Numbered from the stretch's first letter, positions 48,445 to 57,339 are shown. The stretch: 64,000 bases of DNA from Acidovorax temperans (GCF_006716905.1 NZ_VFPV01000003.1:558001-622000); one strand, 5' to 3'. Notes: generated by a model from the sequence alone, not told the origin. A program made the numbers and translations.

Positions 48445-49083
48445 CTATCTGCCGACGCCAGCCAAATCCACCCTGTGTGCCCACCGCACTCCGGGCAAAG
48501 GCGCATGGTGGGCAACCACCACGACGCGCTCGGGCTCGTCCGCACAGGTGTTCAGCGCCTGGGTCAGATACGTCACCGAAGGCTTGTCCAACCCGGCGAT
48601 GGGGTCATCAATCAGCGTCAGCGGCGCCCCGCTGGCCAATGCAGCAGCCATGCACACCTTGCGACGAGTGCCGGTGGACAGCGCATGAAAAGGCTTGGCC
48701 AAATGCTCTGCCAACGCAAAGCCTGCAACGTGCACCGCCAAAGCGTTCGCATCCCAGCGCGAATACTTGGCGGCTTGCGCATCCAGCCAAGCCTGGGCGG
48801 TAGTGGTGTTCAGTGCATCCGAGCGCGGGTCCATCCAAAAAACCTGGGCGCTGTAGCGCTCTGGCTCCTGCACAGCATCCACGCCACCCACTGCCACGCG
48901 CCCTTTTTGCGCCGCCAGCTCACCCGCAAGCAAACGCAGCAACGTTGTTTTGCCCGTGCTTTCATCGCCGCACAACAGGACCAATCCCGCATTACAACGA
49001 AGGCTGAAGCCCTGAAAAACGTTGCACTGGGGATAACCAAAATCCAGCGCATCGACAGACATCAAAGTGGGCTTAGGAGACAT
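48445..49083 (-). CDS. Orphan ABC-type ATPase
   Basis: ATP-binding cassette protein of 212 residues without a permease gene nearby. Walker A GDESTGKTT, signature LSTGTRRKV and Walker B LTLIDDP are visible. The residue after the Walker B aspartate is Asp instead of the catalytic Glu, so hydrolysis may be slow or absent. The D-loop (AGLDKPS) and switch His (VAHHAP) are present. Substrate or partner unknown; the protein could belong to a small exporter encoded elsewhere or be a non-transport ABC protein. Divergent from the small hypothetical gene that follows. Confidence 0.8.
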   Translation of the reverse strand: MSPKPTLMSVDALDFGYPQCNVFQGFSLRCNAGLVLLCGDESTGKTTLLRLLAGELAAQKGRVAVGGVDAVQEPERYSAQVFWMDPRSDALNTTTAQAWLDAQAAKYSRWDANALAVHVAGFALAEHLAKPFHALSTGTRRKVCMAAALASGAPLTLIDDPIAGLDKPSVTYLTQALNTCADEPERVVVVAHHAPLPGVRWAHRVDLAGVGR

Positions 49084-49191
49084 GGCGTTGCGAACAAAAA
49101 AGGTAGTGGGTGGCGGCAGACATTGTGCACGGCGACTGCTGCACAGACCGGACAATGCGCTCTGATCACAACCCTCTCACACCTACGCCCC

Positions 49192-49560
49192 ATGACCCTG
49201 GACTACCTTGATTTTGATTACAGCGAAGACGACGAAGGCACAGGCACGTTTGATGCGATGGCCTGTGTGACGGAAGCGCAGTGGGCACGCCTGCAACATG
49301 AGATCACCCAGGTGTTGCAGTGGTGTCATGAGCAGTTTCCGGAAGGCCCCAGCCCCTTGGAAGATGGCGGCGATTGGCAGTACGACCTGCGAGGGGTGCA
49401 GGAGGTGAGCACACCCGTGGCCCTGCATTTCGACCCAGCGACCGGGGGGGTTGCGCGCCAGTTTGAAACGGCAGCACCACCAAGACTGACGGTGACCCTG
49501 ACCTTGAGCGGCCACGCACAGTTTTGCGAGGCGTTGCGCGCCGAATTCGGCCTGGAGTAG
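49192..49560 (+). CDS. Conserved-looking hypothetical protein, acidic
   Basis: Protein of 122 residues that I cannot place. The N-terminus is very acidic (YLDFDYSEDDEGTGTFDAM) and the rest appears globular, alternating strands and helices (TVTLTLSGHAQFCEAL at the C-terminus). No signal peptide or membrane segment. It is divergent from the ABC ATPase with 108 bases between. Function unknown. Confidence 0.75.
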   Translation: MTLDYLDFDYSEDDEGTGTFDAMACVTEAQWARLQHEITQVLQWCHEQFPEGPSPLEDGGDWQYDLRGVQEVSTPVALHFDPATGGVARQFETAAPPRLTVTLTLSGHAQFCEALRAEFGLE

Positions 49561-49701
49561 CCCATCTGCGGGGCGTTTTGGGTGCGCGATGACGACCCAA
49601 AACCCCAAGCCCTTCAGGGAAAAAGCCCGCAGTATGCACGCAGCAAACTCTGGCGTTACATTGGAATACTTATTAGTTTAATCAATGACCGGAGAGTAAC
49701 A

Positions 49702-50670
49702 ATGCTGAAACGCCGTCAATTCCTGGGTGCTGGTGCAGGGCTCTGCGCCTACGCTGCTGGCTCTTTCGTTCCCGTGTGGGCCCAAAGCGCGCCCAATCTG
49801 GGTACGCCCACCTTGCCATCTCCGGGGTTTCGCCGCACCAAGATGGGTGACGTCGAAATCATCTCGGTGCTGGACGGAACTGCGCGCCGGCCGCTGGGCG
49901 AAGAATTCGTGAAGAACGCCCCGCTCGCAGAAGTGAAAGCCCTGCTCACCTCGCAAGGCCTGCCCACAGACTACATCGACGTGCCGTTCACCCCGTTCGT
50001 AGTGATTGCTGGCGGACGCAAGGTGCTGATCGACACCGGCCTGGGTGAGTTTGGCGGCCCCAACGTAGGCAAGCTGCTGGAAAACCTGCGTGCTGCAGGT
50101 GTGCCCGCCTCCGACATCGACACCGTGCTCATCAGCCACTTCCACGGCGACCACATCAACGGCCTGCGCAACAAGGCGGGCGAACTGGCCTTTGCCAAAG
50201 CCAAGGTGATGGTGCCCGCAGCCGAGTACGCGTTCTGGATGGACGACGCCAAAATGGCAGCAGCCCCCGCCGGACAAAAAGGAGCCTTTGAAAATGCCCG
50301 CCGCACCTTCAGCGCCATGGGGCCTGACATGCTGGTGCAGTTCGCAGCAGGTGCCGAGGTGGTGCCGGGCATCCGCTCGGTGGCCGCTTACGGGCACACC
50401 CCAGGGCACACTTTGTTTGAAGTGACCTCTGCAGGACAGAGCTTCTTCTACCTGGCTGACCTGACCAACGTGCCTACTCTCTTTGCACGCAACCCCGACT
50501 GGGCTGTGACTTTCGATATGGACGCAGAGGCCGCACGCAAGGTGCGTCGTGAGGTCTTTGCGCGGGTGACTTCCAGCAAATCGCTCGTGGGCGGGTTCCA
50601 CTTCCCCTTCCCGGCGTTTGGCCGGATGACCGCGACAGGTAACGGCTACACATTCGAGCCAACGGTCTGA
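49702..50670 (+). CDS. Exported MBL-fold metallohydrolase (methyl-parathion-hydrolase-like)
   Basis: Periplasmic metallo-beta-lactamase-fold enzyme of 322 residues. The N-terminus has twin arginines before a hydrophobic stretch (KRRQFLGAGAGLCAYAAG ... VWAQSA), compatible with Tat export of a folded metalloprotein. The metal motif is ISHFHGDHINGL, followed by GHTPGHT and a metal-bridging Asp in FYLADLTNV. The whole-chain pattern resembles methyl parathion hydrolase and related lactonases, but the natural substrate is unknown. The ATG at 49702 follows a GGAGAG box; earlier frame codons are not homologous. Confidence 0.87.
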   Translation: MLKRRQFLGAGAGLCAYAAGSFVPVWAQSAPNLGTPTLPSPGFRRTKMGDVEIISVLDGTARRPLGEEFVKNAPLAEVKALLTSQGLPTDYIDVPFTPFVVIAGGRKVLIDTGLGEFGGPNVGKLLENLRAAGVPASDIDTVLISHFHGDHINGLRNKAGELAFAKAKVMVPAAEYAFWMDDAKMAAAPAGQKGAFENARRTFSAMGPDMLVQFAAGAEVVPGIRSVAAYGHTPGHTLFEVTSAGQSFFYLADLTNVPTLFARNPDWAVTFDMDAEAARKVRREVFARVTSSKSLVGGFHFPFPAFGRMTATGNGYTFEPTV

Positions 50671-50837
50671 CGCGGGCTGTTTGCCTTAGCAGCCCAGCGC
50701 ATCCGAAGTGCGAAAGGTGGGGTCTCAAAGCGATGTCATGGCGGCGCTGCCGCTGTGACCTACACCCCATTTTTTGGCAACCACGCCAACCTATGGCCTA
50801 ATAGCAGCTTTTCCACCACTTTTTCCAGAGAAGTTCC

Positions 50838-51008
50838 ATGGGCAACAAGATCGTTACCGAAGCAGACCGCAAGCGCACACCCCGTCCACAGCCCCTGCCA
50901 GGCAACACACTGCAAACCCCCGGTCGTGGCCAGCGCGTGAGCCTGGAACGTGGCGTTGCTACCCGCAGCAAGAAGAACCCCGGCAAGCGCTCCAAGAAGG
51001 GCGGCTAA
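50838..51008 (+). CDS. Small basic hypothetical protein
   Basis: A 56-residue protein, strongly basic (many Lys/Arg, ending SKKNPGKRSKKGG), no Cys and no hydrophobic segment. The start MGNKIVTEADRKRTPRPQP follows an AGAGAAG box; upstream there is a possible promoter (TTGGCA at 50774-50779, CCTAAT 17 bases later). A strong terminator follows the stop. The independent transcription signals argue that it is real. Its composition suggests nucleic acid or ribosome binding, but no family is recognised. Confidence 0.72.
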   Translation: MGNKIVTEADRKRTPRPQPLPGNTLQTPGRGQRVSLERGVATRSKKNPGKRSKKGG

Positions 51009-51046
51009 AGCCTGTGGTGACCTCAAGCAGGGTCACCCAAAAACAG

Positions 51047-51074
51047 AAGCCAACCAATCGGTTGGCTTTTTTTT
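51047..51074. terminator. Terminator after the small basic protein gene
   Basis: Nine-base stem (aagccaacc / ggttggctt), 4-base loop, then a T run. It also lies downstream of the convergent kinase gene. Confidence 0.93.
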
Positions 51075-51115
51075 CGTCCCCACTCACTGTTGCACTCACC
51101 GTGCCGCGGATGCAC

Positions 51116-53650
51116 TCACAAAGAAGCCGGCTGGGTCTCTGCAAAACCGCGTGCTGGCAACACGATGTGGAACGCGGCCCCTTTGGGCGTGAGGTTGCGC
51201 GCAAATATCTGGCCTCCCATGGCTTCGATGATCTTGCGGCAGATAGCCAACCCCAACCCGGTGCCGCCTGAACCATCTTTGGTTTTGCTGGACTGCACGA
51301 AGGCTTCAAAGATCTGCTCCAACTCAGCTTCGGGCACACCAGGGCCTTCGTCATGCACCTCCAGATGGACCTGCCCTCGGGAGTCCATGCGCCCCACCAC
51401 CGTGATGGAAGAGCCAGGGGGCGAAAACTTGATGGCATTGGCGACCACATTGCGAATGACCTGCTGCAGGCGCAGCGGGTCCACCTTCGCCACCAGTGGC
51501 AGTTCTGACAGCCGCAGGTGCATGGTTTGCTGGCTGCGCGCGAGCAAGGGCTCCAGCTCTTTCACGACCGGCTGGATCAGGCCCCGCAAATCAATGCGCT
51601 CCAGGTGGAAAGTGCCCACCGTGCTCTCCAGCTTGGAAACCTCAAGCAAGTCGTTCACCAAAGCCAGCATGCGCTGCCCGGCAGAATGGATGTCTTCGAA
51701 CATCCCAGCCAAGCGCGGCTCGGCTCGCCCGCGCAGCGCGCCCAACTCGGCAAAACCAAGAATGGACTGCAAGGGGGTTCGCAACTCGTGGCTCATGTTG
51801 GCCACAAACTCTGATTTGGCCCGCGATGCTTCCTCTGCTGCGTGCCGGGCTTCCTGGGTGGCACGCTCGGCCTCGCGGAACTCGCTCACGTCCACGAAGA
51901 TGCTCAGCACGCCCGACACCTGGCCCTGCGCATCTGTGATGGCGGCCTTGATCACCCGGGTCTCGCGACGCGTCCCATCGGCATGCAGCACCTTGGTTTC
52001 AAAGAACGCCTGCCCGCCTTTGGCAAGCAATTCTCGGGTGTGCAGCCGCTCAACCTGCGCTTCATCTGCGGGCAACAGATCCGGCAGCAGCCGCCCGACC
52101 ACCGAGCTTCGGTCCAGACCCTTGTATTCCTCCCAGGCACGATTGACCTGAACCACCGCCCCACGCAGGTCAACGACAGAAATCGGCAGCGGATTGGTGT
52201 CCAGCAGCAAATTCTGGAAGGCGATCTGGGCCTGCAAGCGGTGTTCTGCCACCCGGCGCTCGGTCACATTCACAGCGCTGCCCACAAAGCCGACCAGCCG
52301 CCCTTCGGACCGCAAGGACACCAAGGCCACGTCGAAATGCATTTCGCCGCCATTTCGCGGGCGAACCTTGGTCTGCAGGTGACGCACCCCAGCAGGTGCC
52401 AACGGATCCAGCGCCTTGCGCACATCATCGCGGCTGGAGGGATCCACGATGTCCTCCAGGCGCTTGCCGATGGCCTGCTCTCTCGGGCTGCCGCTGAAGG
52501 CTACCCAGTGATCGTTCACATAAGTGACCACCCCCTGCGCATCGATACGAAAGATCAGCTCCTGCACGCTGCGCATCAGCACGCTCAGCTCGCGCTCACT
52601 CTGGGCAATGCGCTGCTGCGCTTTGTTGGCAGCAACTTGGGCTGCTTCACGCAACTTGACCACCCGCCACACGGCTACGGTCAAACCAGCCACCAGCAGG
52701 ACCATAGCACCACCAATGCCCAAAAGCGCCTTGGCGCCAGACAACCAACGCCAGACAACACCGCTGTACGACTCCTCCACGATCACCACCAGCGGTTTGG
52801 TGCTGGAGGCGCGGAATGCCAGGAGCTGCCGATCCCCCAGCACACCACGCCCTACGTACTGCTCGTGCTCTTTGGAGGCCAGGTAACTGGTGAATACAGG
52901 GATACCGCCGACGTTGGTGCCCATGAGCGCAGCACCATCGCGAGACCCGGCCAAGACCATGCCCCGATCAGTGGTCACGATGGATTCAAAGCTGCCACCT
53001 TCCAGCGCAAGATACTGAAAGTTGGAAAACGCATCCGGGTTGATCAAGCCCACCAGAAACAGTGGGCGACCCGCCTCGCTCGCCATAGGGCGCAACAAAG
53101 GAATGAACGCCAGGCCCGGCGGTGCTTTCACCGCAGGGGCGCCCACCTGGATCGCAGCCAATCCCCTCCCCATGACCAAGGGGCCCAGCACTGCACGGCC
53201 GCCGACATTTCGGGGGCCCAAACGCTCCAGATCGATGCGAATGCCTGCCTCAGAGGGACTGGTGCTTGCAAGAATATTGCCATGAGCATCAGCCACCGCA
53301 ATGGTTCGCAAAAAAGGCAGGCCCGACAGCGTTTGATTCAGCGCCGCCTGTATGGCCGCAGCATCAGGAACATCAGCGCGCAGCGCTGGCGATATTGCCA
53401 GAGCATCCAGCGCCATTTCGCCGGAATCCAGCGTGCGCGTGACCTGGTCTTCAATCACTCTGGCCAGCAAGATCGAGTGAGACTGCTCTTCAGCGATGGC
53501 ACGGCGAAACGCATTGCCAGTGACCAGCGCCACCAGGATCACAGCGATCAGCGTGGCAGCGGCGCCCCCCACCAGCACCAGTGTGCTGGCCCTGGACCAA
53601 CGCTCCGAGGTGGGGGCGTTGATGGAAGCGGCTGCATGCGTGTTGGCCAT
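51116..53650 (-). CDS. Membrane sensor histidine kinase with two PAS domains
   Basis: Sensor kinase of 844 residues. A membrane helix (about 24-46), a periplasmic Cache-like sensor domain, a second helix (LLGIGGAMVLLVAGLTVAVW), two PAS/PAC domains, HisKA (His about residue 621 in NMSHELRTPLQS) and HATPase ([29 protein letters not shown]). No receiver or HPt is attached; those functions are encoded as separate proteins nearby. The ATG at 53650 is two bases after the stop of the binding-protein gene, so they are co-transcribed; the alternative TTG at 53656 is less likely. Confidence 0.92.
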   Translation of the reverse strand: MANTHAAASINAPTSERWSRASTLVLVGGAAATLIAVILVALVTGNAFRRAIAEEQSHSILLARVIEDQVTRTLDSGEMALDALAISPALRADVPDAAAIQAALNQTLSGLPFLRTIAVADAHGNILASTSPSEAGIRIDLERLGPRNVGGRAVLGPLVMGRGLAAIQVGAPAVKAPPGLAFIPLLRPMASEAGRPLFLVGLINPDAFSNFQYLALEGGSFESIVTTDRGMVLAGSRDGAALMGTNVGGIPVFTSYLASKEHEQYVGRGVLGDRQLLAFRASSTKPLVVIVEESYSGVVWRWLSGAKALLGIGGAMVLLVAGLTVAVWRVVKLREAAQVAANKAQQRIAQSERELSVLMRSVQELIFRIDAQGVVTYVNDHWVAFSGSPREQAIGKRLEDIVDPSSRDDVRKALDPLAPAGVRHLQTKVRPRNGGEMHFDVALVSLRSEGRLVGFVGSAVNVTERRVAEHRLQAQIAFQNLLLDTNPLPISVVDLRGAVVQVNRAWEEYKGLDRSSVVGRLLPDLLPADEAQVERLHTRELLAKGGQAFFETKVLHADGTRRETRVIKAAITDAQGQVSGVLSIFVDVSEFREAERATQEARHAAEEASRAKSEFVANMSHELRTPLQSILGFAELGALRGRAEPRLAGMFEDIHSAGQRMLALVNDLLEVSKLESTVGTFHLERIDLRGLIQPVVKELEPLLARSQQTMHLRLSELPLVAKVDPLRLQQVIRNVVANAIKFSPPGSSITVVGRMDSRGQVHLEVHDEGPGVPEAELEQIFEAFVQSSKTKDGSGGTGLGLAICRKIIEAMGGQIFARNLTPKGAAFHIVLPARGFAETQPASL

Positions 53651-53652
53651 GT

Positions 53653-54447
53653 TCAACGAACCACAATGGGCCCCAGCCCCTGCTTGCTGGCGGCATTGTT
53701 CAACCTGCCGTCCTTCTTGATGCGCGAGACGAACTCATCCACCACCGCAAGCCACTGAGCATCGCCCGGTTTCACCGCATACGCATAAGGCAGCACCGAA
53801 AAAGGCTCGGCGGGTGCAATCAGTCGCGCCCAGTCTGCGTTGTCCAGCAAGCGCCGGCTGTAGGGATAGTCGGTCATGAACACATCCACACGCCCAGCCA
53901 CCAGTTCCCGCTCTCGCGTCGCCGGCAACTTCACACGCACCAGTTGGGCATGCTTGAGGCGCTGCTCCATCACCGGCTCCATGAAGGTGCCGGATTGAAC
54001 GGCAACCAGCACCCCTGGCTTGTCAATATCCGACCATTCGCGGACAACTTGGTTGCTCTTGGTCGTGATGCCGTAAATATCACTGCGCAAATAAGGCTGG
54101 GTGAAACGCAATTTCTCCGCCCGTTGCGCGGTAACGCCCACGGCAAACATCGCCACATCGCAACGATCCTCCACAAGGTCACTGACCAGCGTTGGAAACG
54201 AAGAGTCCACGTATTCGACGCGAACGTTCAAGTCTGCAGCCAGCGCAGCGGCCAGCTCAATGTCGATACCGCTCAGTTCTTGCGTGCGTGGGTGGCGGTA
54301 AGTGACACCGTAGTATTCGGGCCAGATGCACACCTTCAGAGCCCTTGCCGTGCGCACTCTGTCCAGAACGGGCTGAGCGTGGGCGTAGCCAAGCAGCAGC
54401 ATGCCAAGCACCGCCAGCAGCGGGCAAGCCCTCGAGAGAAAAATCAT
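53653..54447 (-). CDS. Periplasmic amino-acid-type solute-binding protein
   Basis: Family 3 solute-binding protein of 264 residues with a signal peptide (MIFLSRACPLLAVLGMLLLGYAHA). Typical stretches: LKVCIWPEYYGVTYR, ELSGIDIELAAALAADL, DVAMFAVGVTAQRAEKLRFTQPY. No ABC permease genes are nearby; instead a histidine kinase follows at once and a receiver gene precedes. It may therefore act as a ligand sensor that presents a signal to the kinase, much as BvgS-type kinases carry such domains in one chain. A GGAGGGGG box precedes the ATG at 54447. Confidence 0.88.
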   Translation of the reverse strand: MIFLSRACPLLAVLGMLLLGYAHAQPVLDRVRTARALKVCIWPEYYGVTYRHPRTQELSGIDIELAAALAADLNVRVEYVDSSFPTLVSDLVEDRCDVAMFAVGVTAQRAEKLRFTQPYLRSDIYGITTKSNQVVREWSDIDKPGVLVAVQSGTFMEPVMEQRLKHAQLVRVKLPATRERELVAGRVDVFMTDYPYSRRLLDNADWARLIAPAEPFSVLPYAYAVKPGDAQWLAVVDEFVSRIKKDGRLNNAASKQGLGPIVVR

Positions 54448-54550
54448 GACAACCCCCTCCGCCCAGAAGTAGCCGCTCAAACGCGGCGGGTCCATCGAGC
54501 GCGCAGCCGCTCTACCTCGCAGCTTGGGCACGGTAGCGCGGCCGTGAAGC

Positions 54551-54922
54551 TCACGCCTCGGCTTCCATGCGGTAGATGGTTTCGAGCACCTGCAATGTGC
54601 TGAAAGGCTTCATCAAATAATCGTCCGCCCCTGCGGCCAAACCTGCCTCTTTGTCACTGGCCTGAACACGGGCTGTCAGCAAGACGACTTTCGTGAACCG
54701 TGTGGCGTGGTCTGCCTTGATCTGGCGGCATACTTCCAAACCGTTCAGGGTGCCGGGCATCATGATGTCCAGCAGCACGATGTCAGGGCAGATCTCACGA
54801 CACCGTGCCAACCCAGCGTCACCCGTAGAAGCCTCATGGATTTCGAAGTCATCGAACTCCAGCGTCATTTTCAATAATTTGCGAATGTCAGCATGGTCTT
54901 CAACAATCAGGATTTTTTTCAT
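54551..54922 (-). CDS. Stand-alone response regulator receiver (CheY-like)
   Basis: Single receiver domain of 123 residues. KKILIVEDHADIRKLL, phospho-acceptor Asp in PDIVLLDIMMPGTLNG, Thr in VVLLTARVQ and Lys in YLMKPFSTL are all present. It has no output domain. It is the first gene of the minus-strand set with the binding protein and kinase, 103 bases upstream of them, and is divergent from the HTH-receiver gene. Likely a phosphorelay intermediate or diffusible output. Confidence 0.92.
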   Translation of the reverse strand: MKKILIVEDHADIRKLLKMTLEFDDFEIHEASTGDAGLARCREICPDIVLLDIMMPGTLNGLEVCRQIKADHATRFTKVVLLTARVQASDKEAGLAAGADDYLMKPFSTLQVLETIYRMEAEA

Positions 54923-54992
54923 GGCACGCCCTTGAAAGAGATGGTGAACCTAGCCTCATGGCGCTTCAGGTGGTTATTGTCCCGTTGCTTCG

Positions 54993-55028
54993 TATGATCA
55001 AATCATATCAAGCATTTGTATCAAATGC
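54993..55028. promoter_or_regulatory. Two adjacent palindromes in the divergent promoter region (candidate operators)
   Basis: TATGAT-CAA-ATCATA (54993-55007) and GCATTTG-TAT-CAAATGC (55012-55028) are perfect dyads separated by four bases. They lie between the receiver gene and the HTH-receiver gene, where a regulator controlling both directions would bind. Confidence 0.5.
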
Positions 55029-55045
55029 AAGCTCTTCTCCCTGCT

Positions 55046-55735
55046 ATGAAAAAAGAGGAAAATGCGCAACTCATGAAATCTGAAAAAACACCACCACCGT
55101 CGCTGGTCCAAGACCACTACACCACTTTGGAAGTGGCCAGCATGCTCGGGCTTGCGGTGCGGTCGGTGCAATTGATGGTTGATCGCAACGAGCTCGAAGC
55201 GTGGAAGACCCCCGGGGGTCACCGCCGCATCTCCAGAGCTTCTGTAGAACAGTGGATCAATGCCCGCACGGGCGCAGGTGGCAAGGCCTCCGCGCAGCCT
55301 GCTGGCAGTGGCGACCGTGCGGCTGGTGCTGGCGCGCCAGCGCGTGGCCGTGGTGCTCCGCAGATTTTGTTGATTGAGGATTCCATCCACTTTCAAAACC
55401 TGGTCACCCTGCTGGTGAACCAGCACTTCCCTGGCGCTGCTCTGCACACGGCCAGTGATGGCATCACTGGCTTGGCCATGTATGGGCAGATTCAGCCCGA
55501 CATCCTGATCGTGGACATTCTGCTGCCGGGCATCGACGGGGCCACGCTGATCACCACCCTGCGCTCTCACCCGCAATTTGCCCGCAGCCGGCTGATCGTG
55601 GTGACCTCACTGGACCAAGAGCAGCGAGAGCCCTACGCGTTCGCATTGCAGGGTGTGACAGTGATCCATAAATCCCAACTGGTGGCAGAACTGCCCGCCA
55701 TACTGGCACAGTCGCTGCCCACCCCAACCGCATGA
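55046..55735 (+). CDS. Response regulator with N-terminal excisionase/MerR-type HTH and C-terminal receiver
   Basis: About 229 residues. An HTH_17-type DNA-binding domain (YTTLEVASMLGLAVRSVQLMVDRNELEAWKTPGGHRRI) precedes an Ala/Gly-rich linker and a receiver (QILLIEDS, Asp in PDILIVDILLPGIDG). The order HTH then receiver is the reverse of common response regulators. The start is uncertain: ATG at 55025, 55046 or 55073 are possible and none has a strong ribosome-binding site; 55046 leaves the two upstream palindromes outside the gene. Its stop overlaps the next start (ATGA). Confidence 0.85.
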   Translation: MKKEENAQLMKSEKTPPPSLVQDHYTTLEVASMLGLAVRSVQLMVDRNELEAWKTPGGHRRISRASVEQWINARTGAGGKASAQPAGSGDRAAGAGAPARGRGAPQILLIEDSIHFQNLVTLLVNQHFPGAALHTASDGITGLAMYGQIQPDILIVDILLPGIDGATLITTLRSHPQFARSRLIVVTSLDQEQREPYAFALQGVTVIHKSQLVAELPAILAQSLPTPTA

Positions 55736-56511
55736 CCAGCGCTGCAGCGCCCTGTGTCTTGCTGGTGGAGGACGACACCTCCATCACGCGATTCGTGGCG
55801 ATGGCGCTGGATCAGTTGCCCATTGAGCTGCTCACCTGCACCAGCGTGCCTGCCGCAGTGGCGTTGCTGGAGCAGCGCAATATCCAGCTTGTGATCACGG
55901 ACTTGATGCTGCCGGGCGAGTCGGGCATTTCTCTGGTGCAACGCCTTTCAGCAAACCCGCAGCTGCGGGGTGACACGCTGGTGGCCGTCTTCAGCGCTGG
56001 CCTGACGACTGCTGTGAAGGAGCAGTTGCAGGGAATGGACCTTTGGAGAGTTCTGTCCAAGCCGATCGCCGCGCAAGAACTGGAGAGTTGCGTGCGCGAT
56101 GCACTGGGCCTGCATGCGTCGCCAGAGGCGGATACCAATACTGCAACGGCAGCGCTGCAGCCCTCACCCACCAACCCGGCTGCCAAACCAGCCCCAGCCA
56201 CGAACACTGCCGAGACACTGGCCATTGCAACCCATTTTGGTGGTGACGCACAACTCTTCACCACCTACCGTGCGGCATGTCTCAAGCAGTTTGCCGCTGA
56301 TGTGCAAGCGGGTGACGCCGCAGCGCAAGCGCACGACTGGCCTGCTCTGCGCAGGCTGGCCCACAGCCTCGCCACCGTGCTCCTCACACTGGGCAGGCCA
56401 CAAGACAGCCTGGTCGCCAGGGCGCTGGAGGATGCCGCAGCCGTGGCTGATGCCGCCACCTGCACCAGCGGCTGGAGCGATTTGCGGCAGCGCCTTGCAA
56501 CGCTGAACTGA
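55732..56511 (+). CDS. Receiver-HPt phosphorelay protein
   Basis: 259 residues: an N-terminal receiver (VLLVEDDTSITRF, Asp in LVITDLMLPGESG) joined by an Ala/Pro/Thr linker to a C-terminal HPt-like domain. The HPt motif is LRRLAHSLATVLLTLG: the phosphorylatable His is present, but the usual Lys two positions after it is replaced by Ala. The start overlaps the HTH-receiver stop by four bases. It could shuttle phosphate between the nearby kinase and the HTH-receiver regulator. Confidence 0.85.
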   Translation: MTSAAAPCVLLVEDDTSITRFVAMALDQLPIELLTCTSVPAAVALLEQRNIQLVITDLMLPGESGISLVQRLSANPQLRGDTLVAVFSAGLTTAVKEQLQGMDLWRVLSKPIAAQELESCVRDALGLHASPEADTNTATAALQPSPTNPAAKPAPATNTAETLAIATHFGGDAQLFTTYRAACLKQFAADVQAGDAAAQAHDWPALRRLAHSLATVLLTLGRPQDSLVARALEDAAAVADAATCTSGWSDLRQRLATLN

Positions 56512-56645
56512 ACGCAGTCCGCCGTCAGCCACATGGCGGCTGGTTGGTTTGCCCCAGCGGCGCGTGAGTCACTGGGTCAACCTCTCGATGGGTGTGCGAA
56601 ACGCCTGCATGAACAGGGACGTGCAAACCGGTTCAAAATGGCGCC

Positions 56646-57335
56646 ATGATCACCGTCCACCACCTTGAAACCTCGCGCTCGCAGCGCATTCTTTGGCTCT
56701 TGGAAGAATTGGGCTTGCCCTACCAGCTCAAGGTCTACCAACGCGACAAGCGCACCCGGCTTGCGCCTCCTGAGCTCAAACAGATCCACCCGCTGGGCAA
56801 GTCGCCAGTCATCACCGACGGGCAGATCGTGGTGGCGGAATCAGGTGCGATCATTGAATACTTGGTCGAAACCCATGCCACCCTGGCCACGGGCGAGCTG
56901 GCCCACCTCGCGCCTGCTGTGGGCACGCCAGCCCACCGCCAATGCCGGTTCTGGATGCACTACGCAGAAGGTTCGCTGATGAACTGGCTGGTCATGAAGC
57001 TGGTGTTCGCCAGCATTCCCAAACAGCCCATGCCGTTCTTCGTGCGGCCGGTGGCCAAGGCGCTGTGTGCCACCGTGCAAAGCAAGCTGATCGACCCCAA
57101 CGTGGACACGGCCCTGGACTTCATGGAAGACCACTTGGCCACCCACCATTGGTTCGCGGGCGAACACATCACCATGGCTGATTTTCAGATGAGCTTTGCG
57201 GTGGAAGCGGCTCTTGCACGGGCCAACCCCGGCAAACCCCGCCCTCACCTGCAGGCCTACCTGCAGCGCATGCAGGCCCGCCCGGCCTACCAACGCGGCA
57301 TTGCCAAAGGCGGGCCTGTGGTGATGAGCGCCTGA
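56646..57335 (+). CDS. Glutathione S-transferase family protein
   Basis: Cytosolic GST of 229 residues. The thioredoxin-like N-terminal domain has a Ser in the catalytic position (ETSRSQRILWLLEELGLPY), the glutathione-contact HPLGKSPVI and the ESGAIIEYL motif; the all-helical C-terminal domain contains HHWFAGEHITMADFQM. Substrate unknown. It is convergent with the XdhC-family gene, stop codons only four bases apart, with no terminator between. Confidence 0.93.
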   Translation: MITVHHLETSRSQRILWLLEELGLPYQLKVYQRDKRTRLAPPELKQIHPLGKSPVITDGQIVVAESGAIIEYLVETHATLATGELAHLAPAVGTPAHRQCRFWMHYAEGSLMNWLVMKLVFASIPKQPMPFFVRPVAKALCATVQSKLIDPNVDTALDFMEDHLATHHWFAGEHITMADFQMSFAVEAALARANPGKPRPHLQAYLQRMQARPAYQRGIAKGGPVVMSA

Positions 57336-57339
57336 GCCC

